From: Bacteroidota bacterium
GTDB taxonomy: Bacteria; Bacteroidota; Bacteroidia; B-17B0; Aurantibacillaceae
Direction: 5' to 3'
Assembly (NCBI GenBank): GCA_020403265.1
Contig: JADBXZ010000044.1
Span: 1-64,000, forward strand
DNA: 64,000 nucleotides
Shown here: positions 27,239-36,073 of the stretch, piece after piece
Layout: every line of letters starts with the position of its first letter
Numbering within the stretch: the stretch's first letter is position 1
Program-made: the position numbers and the translations under genes
Notes under the pieces: generated by a model
The model's input: only the letters and a program-made list of their open reading frames with translations
Told to the model about the DNA's origin: nothing
The model's database searches: none

Positions 27239-27677
27239 TTAGTTTTAGTTCGCTTAATTTTAAAGACATGGTATTTACTAAAGATTGTAATGCTTTTTCG
27301 GCCATCGATCGGATAATAGGATTAAGATCGCCGGTTAAATCAACACTGCATGAGCCGGTTAGATTGGCATCACCTATAAAATTGGCCTTTAGTGAAAAAT
27401 TAAATTTTGCTAAACCTTCACTTGAAAACAAGATGTGCGATGAAGGAACTTTTTCAATTATTCTTACCTTCATCGGTGTTATACCTCTTATATTGAAGCT
27501 ACACTCGTTTTCATTAAAAACAAAATTCTCAACTTTATCGGTTGGTAAAATATGATGAAAGTTTTTGAAATCTGATAAGAAATTAAACAAGCTTATCAGT
27601 TTACTTTTAGTTGAATAAACCTCACTATTAATTGTAAAAGCAGCCACTTTGATTACTTTATTATTGCTTTTCCCCAC
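27228..27677 (-). CDS. SRPBCC (polyketide-cyclase-like) family protein
   Basis: 149 residues in the longest frame, starting with a GTG at 27677 that overlaps pyrE by 25 bases. A GTG at 27647 (AAFTINSEVYSTKS) is an alternative start and avoids the overlap. The fold signature is LISLFNFLSDFKNFHHILP, a central beta sheet with MKVRIIEKVPSSHILFSSEG, and a long C-terminal helix (IRSMAEKALQSLVNTMS). This is a lipid- or small-ligand-binding START-like fold; ligand unknown. Confidence 0.75.
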   Translation of the reverse strand: MGKSNNKVIKVAAFTINSEVYSTKSKLISLFNFLSDFKNFHHILPTDKVENFVFNENECSFNIRGITPMKVRIIEKVPSSHILFSSEGLAKFNFSLKANFIGDANLTGSCSVDLTGDLNPIIRSMAEKALQSLVNTMSLKLSELKLNDN

Positions 27678-28306
27678 TCAGCAGGGTTATTCCTCCATTC
27701 GTTCAAATTAGCTACCGAACCTTCGTTTATATAATTTTTATTTACCGCAGTGTCTATTAAGGTTGAATAGTTTGATAAAGTTTTAAGTGTGCATTTTGCC
27801 TCGTCAAAATTTTTAATTGCCTCGTCAAAACCATAAGTAAAAATTGCAACCATACCTTTCACATTACATCCTTTTTCTCTAAGTGCATTTACTGCCTTTA
27901 AACTACTACCGCCTGTACTGATTAAATCTTCTATTACAACCACTGTCTGACCGCTTTCAACGTCTCCCTCAATCATATTGGTTAGACCATGTTTTTTTGC
28001 TTCACTCCTAACGTACACAAATGGTAAACCTAGTTCTTGCGCTACTAAGGCACCTTGAGCAATACCACCTGTGGCAACACCTGCAATAACGTCAGGTTTC
28101 GCAAAATGTGTATTTATTGTTTCAACAAACTGTTGCCTTATGTATGTTCTAATTTGCGGATATGAAAGTGTTTTTCTATTATCACAATAAATTGGGGATT
28201 TCCAACCGCTCGCCCAAGTAAATGGATTTTCAGGTTGTAATTTAATTGCTTTTATTTGTAAAAGAAATTCTGCAACTTTAACAGCAGGATCATCAAAAGT
28301 AGTCAT
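27653..28306 (-). CDS. pyrE: Orotate phosphoribosyltransferase
   Basis: 217 residues. It catalyses orotate plus PRPP to OMP in pyrimidine synthesis. Motifs are FTWASGWKSPIYCDNRKTLS at the start, GVATGGIAQGALVA, YVRSEAKKHGLTN and the PRPP-binding VVVIEDLISTGGSSL. Full length for the family. It is divergent from the Nudix gene, with 43 bases between them. Transcribed together with the SRPBCC and thiamine-binding genes. Confidence 0.95.
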   Translation of the reverse strand: MTTFDDPAVKVAEFLLQIKAIKLQPENPFTWASGWKSPIYCDNRKTLSYPQIRTYIRQQFVETINTHFAKPDVIAGVATGGIAQGALVAQELGLPFVYVRSEAKKHGLTNMIEGDVESGQTVVVIEDLISTGGSSLKAVNALREKGCNVKGMVAIFTYGFDEAIKNFDEAKCTLKTLSNYSTLIDTAVNKNYINEGSVANLNEWRNNPAEWGKAIIK

Positions 28307-28349
28307 GGTATAAAGTTACTCCATGTTTTAATTGAATATCTAATTTTTT

Positions 28350-28952
28350 ATGAACAAAAGAATTTATTATAATGACTCTTTCATCGAATTTACGGATGAT
28401 ACAACACAATCAGCACATAATCAACAAATTGTAAATGGCATTTCAAGTTATGATGAAATAGAAAAAGTTGTTAAATCACTTTTAAATAATAAAAATCAGA
28501 CCGCTTCTCTTCAAAATTTTGATGTTTTGATTAATCATTTCAAAAAATATCACTATTTCATCATTGCAGCAGGCGGGCTTATTAAAAATCAAAATAAATA
28601 CTTGTTTATTAAACGTTTAGGCAAATGGGATTTACCAAAAGGTAAATTGGAAACTAATGAGGGGCCGGAGGAGGGAGCAATAAGAGAATGTGAAGAAGAA
28701 TGCGGTGTAAAAGATTTAACCATAATTAAAGAACTGCCTTCGACATTCCACATATATGAGTATAAAAAATCTTATGCTCTAAAAGAAAGTAAGTGGTACT
28801 TAATGGAAACAAATTATTCCAAAACATTAACGCCTCAGACAGAAGAAAATATTACGGAAGTTAATTGGTTTTCTCTAGATGTTTTAAGAGAAAAAATTTT
28901 ATCGAACACTTATGCAACTATTAATGAATTAGTAACCAAGACTTTGTATTGA
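28350..28952 (+). CDS. Nudix hydrolase
   Basis: 200 residues. The Nudix box is GKLETNEGPEEGAIRECEEE followed by CGV, an exact match to GX5EX7REUXEEXGU. A helical N-terminal 60-residue extension (NGISSYDEIEKVVKSLL) precedes the catalytic domain. Likely hydrolyses a nucleoside diphosphate compound; substrate open. The stop lies 2 bases before the ATG of the inositol monophosphatase gene, so they are coupled. Confidence 0.9.
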   Translation: MNKRIYYNDSFIEFTDDTTQSAHNQQIVNGISSYDEIEKVVKSLLNNKNQTASLQNFDVLINHFKKYHYFIIAAGGLIKNQNKYLFIKRLGKWDLPKGKLETNEGPEEGAIRECEEECGVKDLTIIKELPSTFHIYEYKKSYALKESKWYLMETNYSKTLTPQTEENITEVNWFSLDVLREKILSNTYATINELVTKTLY

Positions 28953-28954
28953 AG

Positions 28955-29746
28955 ATGAATATTATTCAACTAGAACAAAAGGTTATAGAATTAACTAAGG
29001 AAGTTGGTTCATGGATCAAGAACGAACGAATTAATTACAACCCATTGCATACAGAAGTTAAGGCACTAAATGATCTCGTTAGTTATGTTGATAAAACCTC
29101 AGAACAAAAATTAGTTGAAGGTCTGAAAAATATTTTACCCGAAGCAGGATTTATTGTTGAAGAACAAACTGAAACAGAGACGAGAGATTATAATTGGATA
29201 GTTGACCCCCTGGATGGGACAACCAATTTTATACATGGCATTAACTGTTACGCTATTAGTATAGCTTTGGAGTTGAAAGGTGAAGTACTTATAGGCGTAG
29301 TTTTTGAAATCACACAAAACGAATGCTTTCATGCATCGAAAGGCAATGGCGCTTATTTAAATGGCAAACCAATTAATGTGAGTGATACTGATCAACTGCA
29401 AAATAGTTTAATCGCCACCGGATTCCCAATCAACAACTTCTCTAAAGTAAAAGCCTATTTACAAACACTTGAAGTTTTTATGCGACAAACCAGAGGCATA
29501 AGAAGGATAGGTGCTGCAGCCGCTGACCTGTGTTTTTTAGCATGCGGAAGAGTTGATGGCTTTTTTGAATTTAATTTAAAACCATGGGATGTGGCAGCCG
29601 GGGCATTAATAGTAAAAGAAGCCGGTGGAATTGTAACTGACTTTAGTTTAAAAGATAACTGGTTGTTTGGCAAAGAAGTGATTGCAAGTAACACCAAATT
29701 AAATGCAGATTTTTCAGAAATTGTGTCTTCTCACTTTAGAAAGTAA
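28955..29746 (+). CDS. suhB: Inositol monophosphatase family protein
   Basis: 263 residues from the ATG at 28955 (a TTG at 28949 overlaps the Nudix stop and is less likely). The metal-binding motif is WIVDPLDGTTNFIHG and the second conserved block is KPWDVAAGALIVKEAGG. Members dephosphorylate inositol-1-phosphate or sugar phosphates, or act in ribosome assembly (SuhB). The bacterial substrate is not certain. It converges on aroA with 1 base between stops. Confidence 0.88.
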   Translation: MNIIQLEQKVIELTKEVGSWIKNERINYNPLHTEVKALNDLVSYVDKTSEQKLVEGLKNILPEAGFIVEEQTETETRDYNWIVDPLDGTTNFIHGINCYAISIALELKGEVLIGVVFEITQNECFHASKGNGAYLNGKPINVSDTDQLQNSLIATGFPINNFSKVKAYLQTLEVFMRQTRGIRRIGAAAADLCFLACGRVDGFFEFNLKPWDVAAGALIVKEAGGIVTDFSLKDNWLFGKEVIASNTKLNADFSEIVSSHFRK

Positions 29747-29747
29747 A

Positions 29748-30974
29748 TTAACTTTTTGTAATACGCTCGAGATCTTTCCAAAATTCGGGATATGATTTAG
29801 ATACGACTTCTGAATTTATAATAGAAATACCTTCAAATTTTAACGCCAAAGGTGCAATACACATAGCCATGCGGTGATCGTGATAAGTCTCTATATCCAA
29901 ATTGGCAATAGGATTAACACAAGCCGTCATTACGAGGGTTGAATCAGTAGATTGCAAAAGCGCACCAAATTTTTCAAGTTCAGCTTTTAAAGCTTCAATT
30001 CTATCTGTTTCTTTTATTTTTAATGTTTGTAATCCTTTAAACTCAAATGGAATATTTAAACCCACACAGGTTGCTGCAAGTGTCTGTGCAATATCCGGAA
30101 ATTCAGTAAAATCAAGATTTAACTTTTTTAACTCCAACGATTTTTTAGTTAAACGAACACCGTTTGCCATGAATGTTGTTTTAACCCCCAGTTTATCATA
30201 AATACTTGCAATATTGGAATCAGATTGCGTACTGATTTCATTAAGATAATTTAACTGTATGTCGCAATCTTTACTTAAAGCAGCTAATTCATAATAGTAG
30301 GAAGCAGAAGACCAGTCAGACTCAACCACAAATGTATCTTTTGTTTTTTGATAAATGCCTTGATTTACTTTCAGTTGATTCTTACTTTCTTCAATCAGAA
30401 TGCCAAATTTGCGAAGCAGCTCCAATGTCATATTAATGTATGGACGCGATACACCTTCCCCTTTTATGGAAATAGTTAATCCATGCGTTAATTTTGGCGC
30501 AATTAATAAAAGTGCTGATATAAATTGACTGCTTATATCACTCCTTATACTAACCTCACCTCCTGCTAATTGTTTACCGTTAATTTTTAATGGAGGAAAA
30601 CCTTCCTCTCCTGCATAATTTATATCGGCTCCCAGCTCTAACAAGCAATCCACCAGAGGCTTTATTGGTCTTTGCTTCATTCGGTCTGATCCTGTCAGTA
30701 TCCACTCACCTTTTGTCACGCTCAAAAAAGCAGTTAAAAAACGCATGGCAGTTCCTGCATGGTTTATATCTAATGTAGCCTGATTTGTATTTTGTATAAG
30801 TTTCAACGCATTAAAAAGCAATGTACTGTCTTCTGAAGTTGAACTATTTTGAACATTTAAATTAAGGTCGCCGATAGCATTAATAAGCAATATACGATTG
30901 GTAATGCTTTTTGATCCTGATAGATTTACTTCACCCTTCAAAACAGTTTTATCAAACTTCAATTTTAGATCCAT
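29748..30974 (-). CDS. aroA: 3-phosphoshikimate 1-carboxyvinyltransferase
   Basis: 408 residues (short but complete). It joins shikimate-3-phosphate and PEP to form EPSP. Motifs include LSGSKSITNRILL, NAGTAMRFLTAFLS (here HAGTAMRF), GSDRMKQRPIKPLVDCL, and the late KETDRIEALKAELEKFG. It lies 60 bases downstream of aroC, the next step in the pathway, so the pair works as one operon. Nothing unusual apart from compactness. Confidence 0.94.
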   Translation of the reverse strand: MDLKLKFDKTVLKGEVNLSGSKSITNRILLINAIGDLNLNVQNSSTSEDSTLLFNALKLIQNTNQATLDINHAGTAMRFLTAFLSVTKGEWILTGSDRMKQRPIKPLVDCLLELGADINYAGEEGFPPLKINGKQLAGGEVSIRSDISSQFISALLLIAPKLTHGLTISIKGEGVSRPYINMTLELLRKFGILIEESKNQLKVNQGIYQKTKDTFVVESDWSSASYYYELAALSKDCDIQLNYLNEISTQSDSNIASIYDKLGVKTTFMANGVRLTKKSLELKKLNLDFTEFPDIAQTLAATCVGLNIPFEFKGLQTLKIKETDRIEALKAELEKFGALLQSTDSTLVMTACVNPIANLDIETYHDHRMAMCIAPLALKFEGISIINSEVVSKSYPEFWKDLERITKS

Positions 30975-31034
30975 AACATCACTAATATATTTGTAACACC
31001 TATCTATTCAAATTGAAAAGGTCTTCACTACTTT

Positions 31035-32117
31035 TTAAGCCAGTTTGTGACTTTGTTGAATCAAATAATAATCAAGAATAACCAGCGCTGCCATTGCCTC
31101 AACAATTGGAACAGCTCTCGGCAAAACACAAGGATCGTGTCTTCCGTGTGTTTCCAAGGTAACTTCCTCTCCTGATTTACTGACTGAGTTTTGTGCTTTA
31201 CGTATACTGGAAACAGGTTTAAACGCAACGCGGAATGTAATATCCTGTCCATTGCTGATACCACCTTGTATACCACCACTATTATTAGTTTTGGTTGTAA
31301 TTTTACCATCATTCATAATGAATTCATCATTTAATTCTGACCCCTTAAATGATACTGAATCGAAACCACTTCCAATTTCAAAAGCCTTAACCGCATTAAT
31401 GCTCAACATTGCCTTTCCTAATTCCGCATGCAACTTATCAAATACCGGCTCACCCAATCCGGCCGGCACACCCTTCACAACTACACTTACAACTCCTCCT
31501 ACCGTATCACCCTCTAATTTTACAACTTCAATTAATTCAATCATGCTTTTCGAAACGTCCGAATCGGGACAGCGAACAATTGACGTTTCAATTAAACTAA
31601 AATCCAACTCTTTATAAGACTTAGATGTTTTTATAGAACCCACCTGAGAAACATAAGCAACAACTTCAATACCTAAAGAATCTAATATTTGTTTTGCAAT
31701 GGCACCTGCTATTACTCTTGCTATTGTCTCTCTTGCAGATGATCTGCCACCCCCTCTGTAATCCCTAATTCCGTACTTAGCATCATACGTATAATCAGCG
31801 TGAGATGGACGGAATTTGTCCTTTATTTTAGAATAATCTTCAGACTTTTGATCGTTGTTTTTTACTATAAACCCAATTGGAGTACCGGTGGTCTTCTCTT
31901 CGAAAAATCCAGATAAGAACTCAACCTGATCGTTTTCAGAACGCGGTGTAACAATAGAAGATTGTCCTGGTTTCCTGCGATCTAATTCTGCTTGTATCTT
32001 TTTAAAGTCAATCGAAAATCCGGGAGGACAGCCATCAATAACACCTCCAATTGCAGTACCATGACTTTCGCCGAATGTAGAAAGCGAAAATAATTTTCCA
32101 AATCTGTTTCCTGACAT
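31035..32117 (-). CDS. aroC: Chorismate synthase
   Basis: 360 residues. It converts EPSP to chorismate using reduced FMN. Signatures are [20 protein letters not shown], the [11 protein letters not shown] motif ([13 protein letters not shown]), [13 protein letters not shown] and [16 protein letters not shown]. All the catalytic histidines and arginines of the family appear present. It precedes aroA. No flavin reductase domain is attached. Confidence 0.95.
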   Translation of the reverse strand: MSGNRFGKLFSLSTFGESHGTAIGGVIDGCPPGFSIDFKKIQAELDRRKPGQSSIVTPRSENDQVEFLSGFFEEKTTGTPIGFIVKNNDQKSEDYSKIKDKFRPSHADYTYDAKYGIRDYRGGGRSSARETIARVIAGAIAKQILDSLGIEVVAYVSQVGSIKTSKSYKELDFSLIETSIVRCPDSDVSKSMIELIEVVKLEGDTVGGVVSVVVKGVPAGLGEPVFDKLHAELGKAMLSINAVKAFEIGSGFDSVSFKGSELNDEFIMNDGKITTKTNNSGGIQGGISNGQDITFRVAFKPVSSIRKAQNSVSKSGEEVTLETHGRHDPCVLPRAVPIVEAMAALVILDYYLIQQSHKLA

Positions 32118-32199
32118 TATCTACTTATAAATTTTAAAGGTACAAATTAGTATTCAAATGAATTTAAATAATAGTTGCAAATTAACTAAGTAAAAAGTA

Positions 32200-32667
32200 C
32201 TAATTACGCATCCGTTTTACCTTTTTTAGTTTGGATTTTAACAACCTGCTTTCCTTCTTAATTAAATCTGCTATACTCGTATTAGATAAAATCATTAAAG
32301 TAGATATCCTAACTTCTGTCATCACTTTTTTTATCCCACAGGTAACTTCATCCTCGCAATCAAGACATTTTTCATAAAAATTCAAACTAGCACAAGGTAA
32401 TAATGCAATTGGACCATCCGTTAGTCTAATAACTTCTGTTAGGTATATGTCTGATGGAGATTTTAATAAATAATAGCCTCCATTAGCGCCCATTTTGCTT
32501 CCAAGTAATCCATTTTTTCTTAACTCTAAAAGAATAGCCTCTAAAAACTTTCTCGGTATCTTCCCAACTTCAGAAATTTCAGAAATCCTCATTTGCTCCT
32601 CTTCTGCATTTGTTTTAGCAAGAATCATTAAAGCTTTAATGGCGTACTTGGTTTTCTTGGATAACAT
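32200..32667 (-). CDS. Rrf2 family regulator with a Cys cluster
   Basis: 155 residues. The winged HTH occupies about 1-80 (KKTKYAIKALMILAK, RISEISEVGKIPRKFLEAIL, GANGGYYLLKSP). C92, C101, C104 and C110 (PCASLNFYEKCLDCEDEVTC) are placed where IscR/NsrR members hold a [2Fe-2S] cluster, though the spacing differs from IscR. It is divergent from the sulfate-assimilation operon, as CymR-type Rrf2 regulators of cysteine metabolism often are. It has a perfect consensus promoter at 32682-32712. A role as Fe-S or sulfur-status repressor of the operon is my inference. Confidence 0.88.
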   Translation of the reverse strand: MLSKKTKYAIKALMILAKTNAEEEQMRISEISEVGKIPRKFLEAILLELRKNGLLGSKMGANGGYYLLKSPSDIYLTEVIRLTDGPIALLPCASLNFYEKCLDCEDEVTCGIKKVMTEVRISTLMILSNTSIADLIKKESRLLKSKLKKVKRMRN

Positions 32668-32681
32668 AAAATGGTTAATTC

Positions 32682-32712
32682 CAAATTTACAAAGAAATAC
32701 TCCATAAACAAA
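32682..32712 (-). promoter_or_regulatory. Consensus promoter of the Rrf2 gene
   Basis: Read on the minus strand: TTTG, exactly 19 bases, then TAAATTTG. This is the best match to the Bacteroidota TTTG-N19-TAnnTTTG consensus in the window. The message would have a leader of about 10 bases before the ATG at 32667. Confidence 0.8.
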
Positions 32713-32906
32713 TATAAAAATGCAATCTATTTAACATTAACTACAGAAAATATTCTACAATCAACTTAAAAACATCGAAAATATTTTTTTCTTTTTGATC
32801 TGTTTAAATTTGGCAGATACAGGAATATCAACTCAATTTTGATCACAATTCCTATTAATTCACTAGAATATATAGAATATCTTGGTCTTGGTCTTAATTT
32901 TCAATT

Positions 32907-32914
32907 TATATTTG
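32907..32914 (+). promoter_or_regulatory. -7 element of the sulfate-assimilation operon
   Basis: TATATTTG matches TAnnTTTG. The upstream TTG triplets at 32882 and 32888 are at 22 and 16 bases spacing, so the -33 side is imperfect and may need an activator. Initiation about 32920 would place the first leader peptide 30 bases downstream. Confidence 0.55.
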
Positions 32915-32949
32915 TACTCGAATGGTTTTAGAATATATAAATACTTCAA

Positions 32950-32979
32950 ATGCAATGTCAATGTTCATGTGCTGCATGA
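32950..32979 (+). CDS. Leader peptide 1, MQCQCSCAA (cysteine codons)
   Basis: A 9-codon ORF, ATG CAA TGT CAA TGT TCA TGT GCT GCA TGA, with three TGT codons. It lies about 30 bases after the predicted transcription start and is followed by an antiterminator/terminator pair. Its stop overlaps the start of a second mini-ORF as TGATG. Three Cys in nine residues, placed before a cysteine-biosynthesis operon, is the classic design of an amino-acid attenuator leader. I infer that a ribosome slowed at these codons by scarce Cys-tRNA leaves the antiterminator arm free. Confidence 0.75.
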   Translation: MQCQCSCAA

Positions 32980-32996
32980 TGCAACGATGTTGTTAA
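32979..32996 (+). CDS. Leader peptide 2, MQRCC
   Basis: A 5-codon ORF (ATG CAA CGA TGT TGT TAA) starting within the stop of leader peptide 1 (TGATG overlap). Its last Cys codon and stop lie inside the antiterminator arm 32991-33000. A ribosome that reaches this stop would cover the arm and let the terminator form. Translation was not observed; the call rests on position and content. Confidence 0.6.
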   Translation: MQRCC

Positions 32997-33050
32997 CGGA
33001 AGTTTATTTATAAAATAATAGCCCCTCCGTTAACATGGTGGGGCTTTTTT
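32991..33050 (+). terminator. Cysteine attenuator: antiterminator and intrinsic terminator
   Basis: Arm 1, TGTTAACGGA (32991-33000), is perfectly complementary to arm 2, TCCGTTAACA (33026-33035). The terminator stem is AGCCCC (33020-33025) with GGGGCT (33040-33045), strengthened by an inner CC/GG, and ends in six T (33045-33050). Arm 2 lies in the terminator loop, so the two structures exclude each other. Together with the upstream Cys codons, this gives transcription attenuation that opens the operon when charged Cys-tRNA is low. The first gene starts 24 bases after the T-run. Confidence 0.8.
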
Positions 33051-33073
33051 AATCACCTAATTTTTAAAACAAA

Positions 33074-33946
33074 ATGGAAAAAATATATATCAGTGACTCA
33101 GGTCCGGAAATTTCAGCAGCCATCTACGGATTTTGGAGATGGAATACCAAACCAGAAACTTCAATTAAAAAAATTGAAGATATCATCAACTTTAATCTAG
33201 AACTTGGAATAAACACCTTCGATCATAGCGACAATTATGTTGATGGAAAAATAGAAGAATTATTCGGTAAAGCCATTAAAGCTAAATCCTTTAAACGTGA
33301 TGAAATAGTCATTTCAACCAAAGCAGGAATAATAACATCAAAATCAGCTCCATTTAAACGTATAGATTTAAGTCCCAATTATCTCAAAAAAGCAGTTGAT
33401 GCCAGTTTAAAACGATTGAATACGGATTATCTGGATATCTTTTTGCTTGAGGAATTCGACCCACTAATTAATGCGGAAGAAACAACCTCTGCACTTACCG
33501 AATTAGTATTATCAGGGAAAATTAAACACATTGGTGTTTCTAATTTCAATGTCTTTCAGCATCAGTTATTAGCCTCACGATTATCAAAACCGCTTATTAC
33601 CAATCATATTGAACTGAGTGTTTTAAATACAACAGCCATTAATGATGGGAGACTGGATTTTATCAAGGAGCAATACAGCAAACCAATGGCTTGGGCACCT
33701 CTAGCCGGCGGGCGAGTGTTAAACGGAAAGGACAAAAAAGCAATTAAAGTACGTAAAACACTTAAAGAAGTTGGTAATAAATATGATGCTAACGTTGAGC
33801 AAACTGCTGTTGCGTGGCTATATCAGTTGGGTGCATTGCCAATAATTGGTAGTACTGATAAAAACAGAATTAAAAATGCAGCAAGCGCCTACAACATTAA
33901 TTTAACTCCGGAAGACTGGTATTTAATTTATAACTCTACTAAATAA
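33074..33946 (+). CDS. Aldo/keto reductase
   Basis: 290 residues, (beta/alpha)8 fold, NADPH-dependent. Catalytic residues appear as D and Y in TFDHSDNYVDG and K in VISTKAGII; the late GSTDKNRIKNA binds NADP phosphate. It resembles the YdhF branch. It is the first gene of the sulfate-assimilation operon, directly behind the attenuator and 3 bases before cysI. Such a gene has no textbook place in sulfate reduction. Its substrate is unknown; a role in aldehyde or sulfur-compound clean-up is a guess. Confidence 0.9.
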   Translation: MEKIYISDSGPEISAAIYGFWRWNTKPETSIKKIEDIINFNLELGINTFDHSDNYVDGKIEELFGKAIKAKSFKRDEIVISTKAGIITSKSAPFKRIDLSPNYLKKAVDASLKRLNTDYLDIFLLEEFDPLINAEETTSALTELVLSGKIKHIGVSNFNVFQHQLLASRLSKPLITNHIELSVLNTTAINDGRLDFIKEQYSKPMAWAPLAGGRVLNGKDKKAIKVRKTLKEVGNKYDANVEQTAVAWLYQLGALPIIGSTDKNRIKNAASAYNINLTPEDWYLIYNSTK

Positions 33947-33949
33947 ACC

Positions 33950-36073
33950 ATGCAAAGTTTTAGAACAGAATTAGAACTAGTTAATCATTCAACCAAAGCA
34001 CTAGTTGAGAAGGATATTATTGAGTTAGATAAAAAGATTAAGGAATACCATGCTGGTAAGTTACCTGACGAAAAATTCAGAAGCTTACGCCTAGCAAGAG
34101 GTGTTTACGGGCAACGCCAACAAGGTGTACAAATGATACGCATCAAATTGCCGTTCGGTAAGGTGAGTACAAAACAATTGTTGCGCATTGCAAATATCAG
34201 CGATGAATATTCAAATGGCAATTTGCATTTAACAACGCGTCAGGATATTCAGATTCATCATGTGAGTTTGGATCGTACCCCTGAGTTATGGGCCAAATTG
34301 GAACAAGATGATATCACCTTACGTGAAGCTTGTGGTAATACGGTAAGAAATGTAACGGCCTCTGCCGAAGCCGGCATCGATCCCAATGAACCATTTGATG
34401 TGTCGCCATATGCGCATGCCGTGTTCAGTTACTTTTTACGTAAGCCTTTTGGGCAAGAGCTTGGTCGTAAAATAAAGATCGCATTTTCAAATAGTGACAA
34501 AGATACTGCTGTAACTTACATACATGATATTGGTTTTATTCCAAAGATCAATGCGCAAAACGAAAGAGGTTTTAAAGTGTTGATTGGCGGTGGCTTAGGT
34601 GCACAGCCGTTTTTAGCGCAGGTAGCTTATGAATTTTTACAGGAGAACAAACTGATACCATTTATTGAATCAAGTATTCGCGTGTTTGATAGATATGGCG
34701 AACGCGTAAGCAGACATAAAGCGCGTATCAAATACCTGATCAATAAAATTGGCGTTGAAGCATTTTTGAATCTGATCAAGGAAGAAGAAAAAGCACTTTT
34801 AAATAAAACGGTTGAAATTGATTTGGATACAGTAAAGGTTCTTCCTCAATTAAAAAAGACATTACCTTTTGAAAGACCATTAATTGAAAGTGAACAATTT
34901 GTAAAATGGTTAAAGACCAACACCTTCAAGCAAAAACAAAAAGGTTACCATGGTGTATACGTTAAAATTCAATTAGGAAATATTTCGTCATCCAAAACGA
35001 GAGATCTTATTCAAGTGATCGAGCAATTTGCTTTATCATCAGATGTTCGCTTAACGATCAATCAAGGTGTTTTATTGAAATATGTTTCTACCGAAGAATT
35101 ACCTTTTTTATTTGAGGCATTAAATAAATTGAATTTAGCAAGCGTTGGTTTTGATTCAGTAGCAGATATAACAGCATGCCCCGGAACCGACACCTGTAAT
35201 TTGGCAATTTCTAACAGTACAAATATATCGGTAAAGTTAGAAGAGGTTATTTATAATGAGTTTCCTGATCTGATTTATGACCGTGATATTAAAATAAAAA
35301 TTAGTGGCTGTATGAATTCTTGCGGTCAGCATGGCTTGGCACAAATTGGTTTTCATGGCAGTTCATTTAAAGTAGGAACAACTGTTGTGCCTGCATTACA
35401 AGTTTTGTTAGGCGGTGGAACATTAGGAGATGGAAAAGGACGCATTGCTGAGAAAGTGATCAAGGTGGCAAGTAAACGTGCGCCGGATGTACTTCGATCG
35501 CTATTCAATGATTTTGAAAAAAATGCAAGTGACGGTGAGTATTTCAATTCTTATTACGACCGAAAGGGAAAAGACTATTTCTATCAATTACTAAAGCCAA
35601 TTGGTGACAATTCAAATTTAACAGAAGATGAATTTTATGATTGGGGTTCAGAAGAACGCTTTAAGACCGAGATTGGCGTAGGCGAATGTGCTGGGGTGAT
35701 CATAGATCTTGTTCAAACCCTATTTTTTGAGGCGGAAGAGAAATTAGCATGGAGTGCAGAAGCTTTTGATAACAAACAATTTGGCGATAGTATCTATTAT
35801 TCATACGCAGCATTTATTCATGCGGCTAAAGGGTTGTTGTTGAATGGCGGTTTTCATGTGAACACACACCACGCATTGATCAATGATTTTGAAAAGCAGT
35901 TTGTTGAAACGGGGTCATTTGTTTCATTCAAGGAATTAGTATTACAAATAAATAAGAACGAACCCTCTGAGGAATTTGCTGCCAAGTATTTTAATGAAGC
36001 AAAACTATTTTTAAACGAAGTAAAAGCATACAGAGAAAAAATTAGTGCAAACACTTTTGAAACAGTAAAATGA
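33950..36073 (+). CDS. cysI: Sulfite reductase hemoprotein with C-terminal HEPN-like extension
   Basis: 707 residues. It reduces sulfite to sulfide with siroheme and a [4Fe-4S] cluster. The two ferredoxin-like nitrite/sulfite reductase half domains and the siroheme domains are present (VKIQLGNISSS, TTRQDIQIHH). The cluster ligands are C410, C416, C454 and C458 (CPGTDTC and SGCMNSCGQH). Residues about 570-707 form an additional helical domain (SAEAFDNKQFGDSIYYSYAA) resembling HEPN; this extension recurs in Bacteroidota homologues. No CysJ is present. Its stop overlaps the start of the third leader peptide (ATGA). Confidence 0.92.
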   Translation: MQSFRTELELVNHSTKALVEKDIIELDKKIKEYHAGKLPDEKFRSLRLARGVYGQRQQGVQMIRIKLPFGKVSTKQLLRIANISDEYSNGNLHLTTRQDIQIHHVSLDRTPELWAKLEQDDITLREACGNTVRNVTASAEAGIDPNEPFDVSPYAHAVFSYFLRKPFGQELGRKIKIAFSNSDKDTAVTYIHDIGFIPKINAQNERGFKVLIGGGLGAQPFLAQVAYEFLQENKLIPFIESSIRVFDRYGERVSRHKARIKYLINKIGVEAFLNLIKEEEKALLNKTVEIDLDTVKVLPQLKKTLPFERPLIESEQFVKWLKTNTFKQKQKGYHGVYVKIQLGNISSSKTRDLIQVIEQFALSSDVRLTINQGVLLKYVSTEELPFLFEALNKLNLASVGFDSVADITACPGTDTCNLAISNSTNISVKLEEVIYNEFPDLIYDRDIKIKISGCMNSCGQHGLAQIGFHGSSFKVGTTVVPALQVLLGGGTLGDGKGRIAEKVIKVASKRAPDVLRSLFNDFEKNASDGEYFNSYYDRKGKDYFYQLLKPIGDNSNLTEDEFYDWGSEERFKTEIGVGECAGVIIDLVQTLFFEAEEKLAWSAEAFDNKQFGDSIYYSYAAFIHAAKGLLLNGGFHVNTHHALINDFEKQFVETGSFVSFKELVLQINKNEPSEEFAAKYFNEAKLFLNEVKAYREKISANTFETVK

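Larger units (their letters stand above)
32668..33073. promoter_or_regulatory. 406-base divergent regulatory region of the cys operon
   Basis: It contains the rrf2 promoter, a second possible plus-strand -7 element (TAAATTTG, 32805-32812), and two near-repeats AGAATAT at about 32864-32880. A CTTGGTCTTGGTCTT direct repeat (32881-32895) follows. Then come the operon promoter, the two leader peptides and the attenuator. The AGAATAT and CTTGGT repeats are candidate operators for the Rrf2 protein; this is inference only. Confidence 0.5.

Noticed and set aside
32871-33050. SAM or other sulfur riboswitch in the cys leader
   Set aside because: I see none of the conserved SAM-riboswitch cores; the Cys mini-ORFs and the attenuator explain the leader fully.
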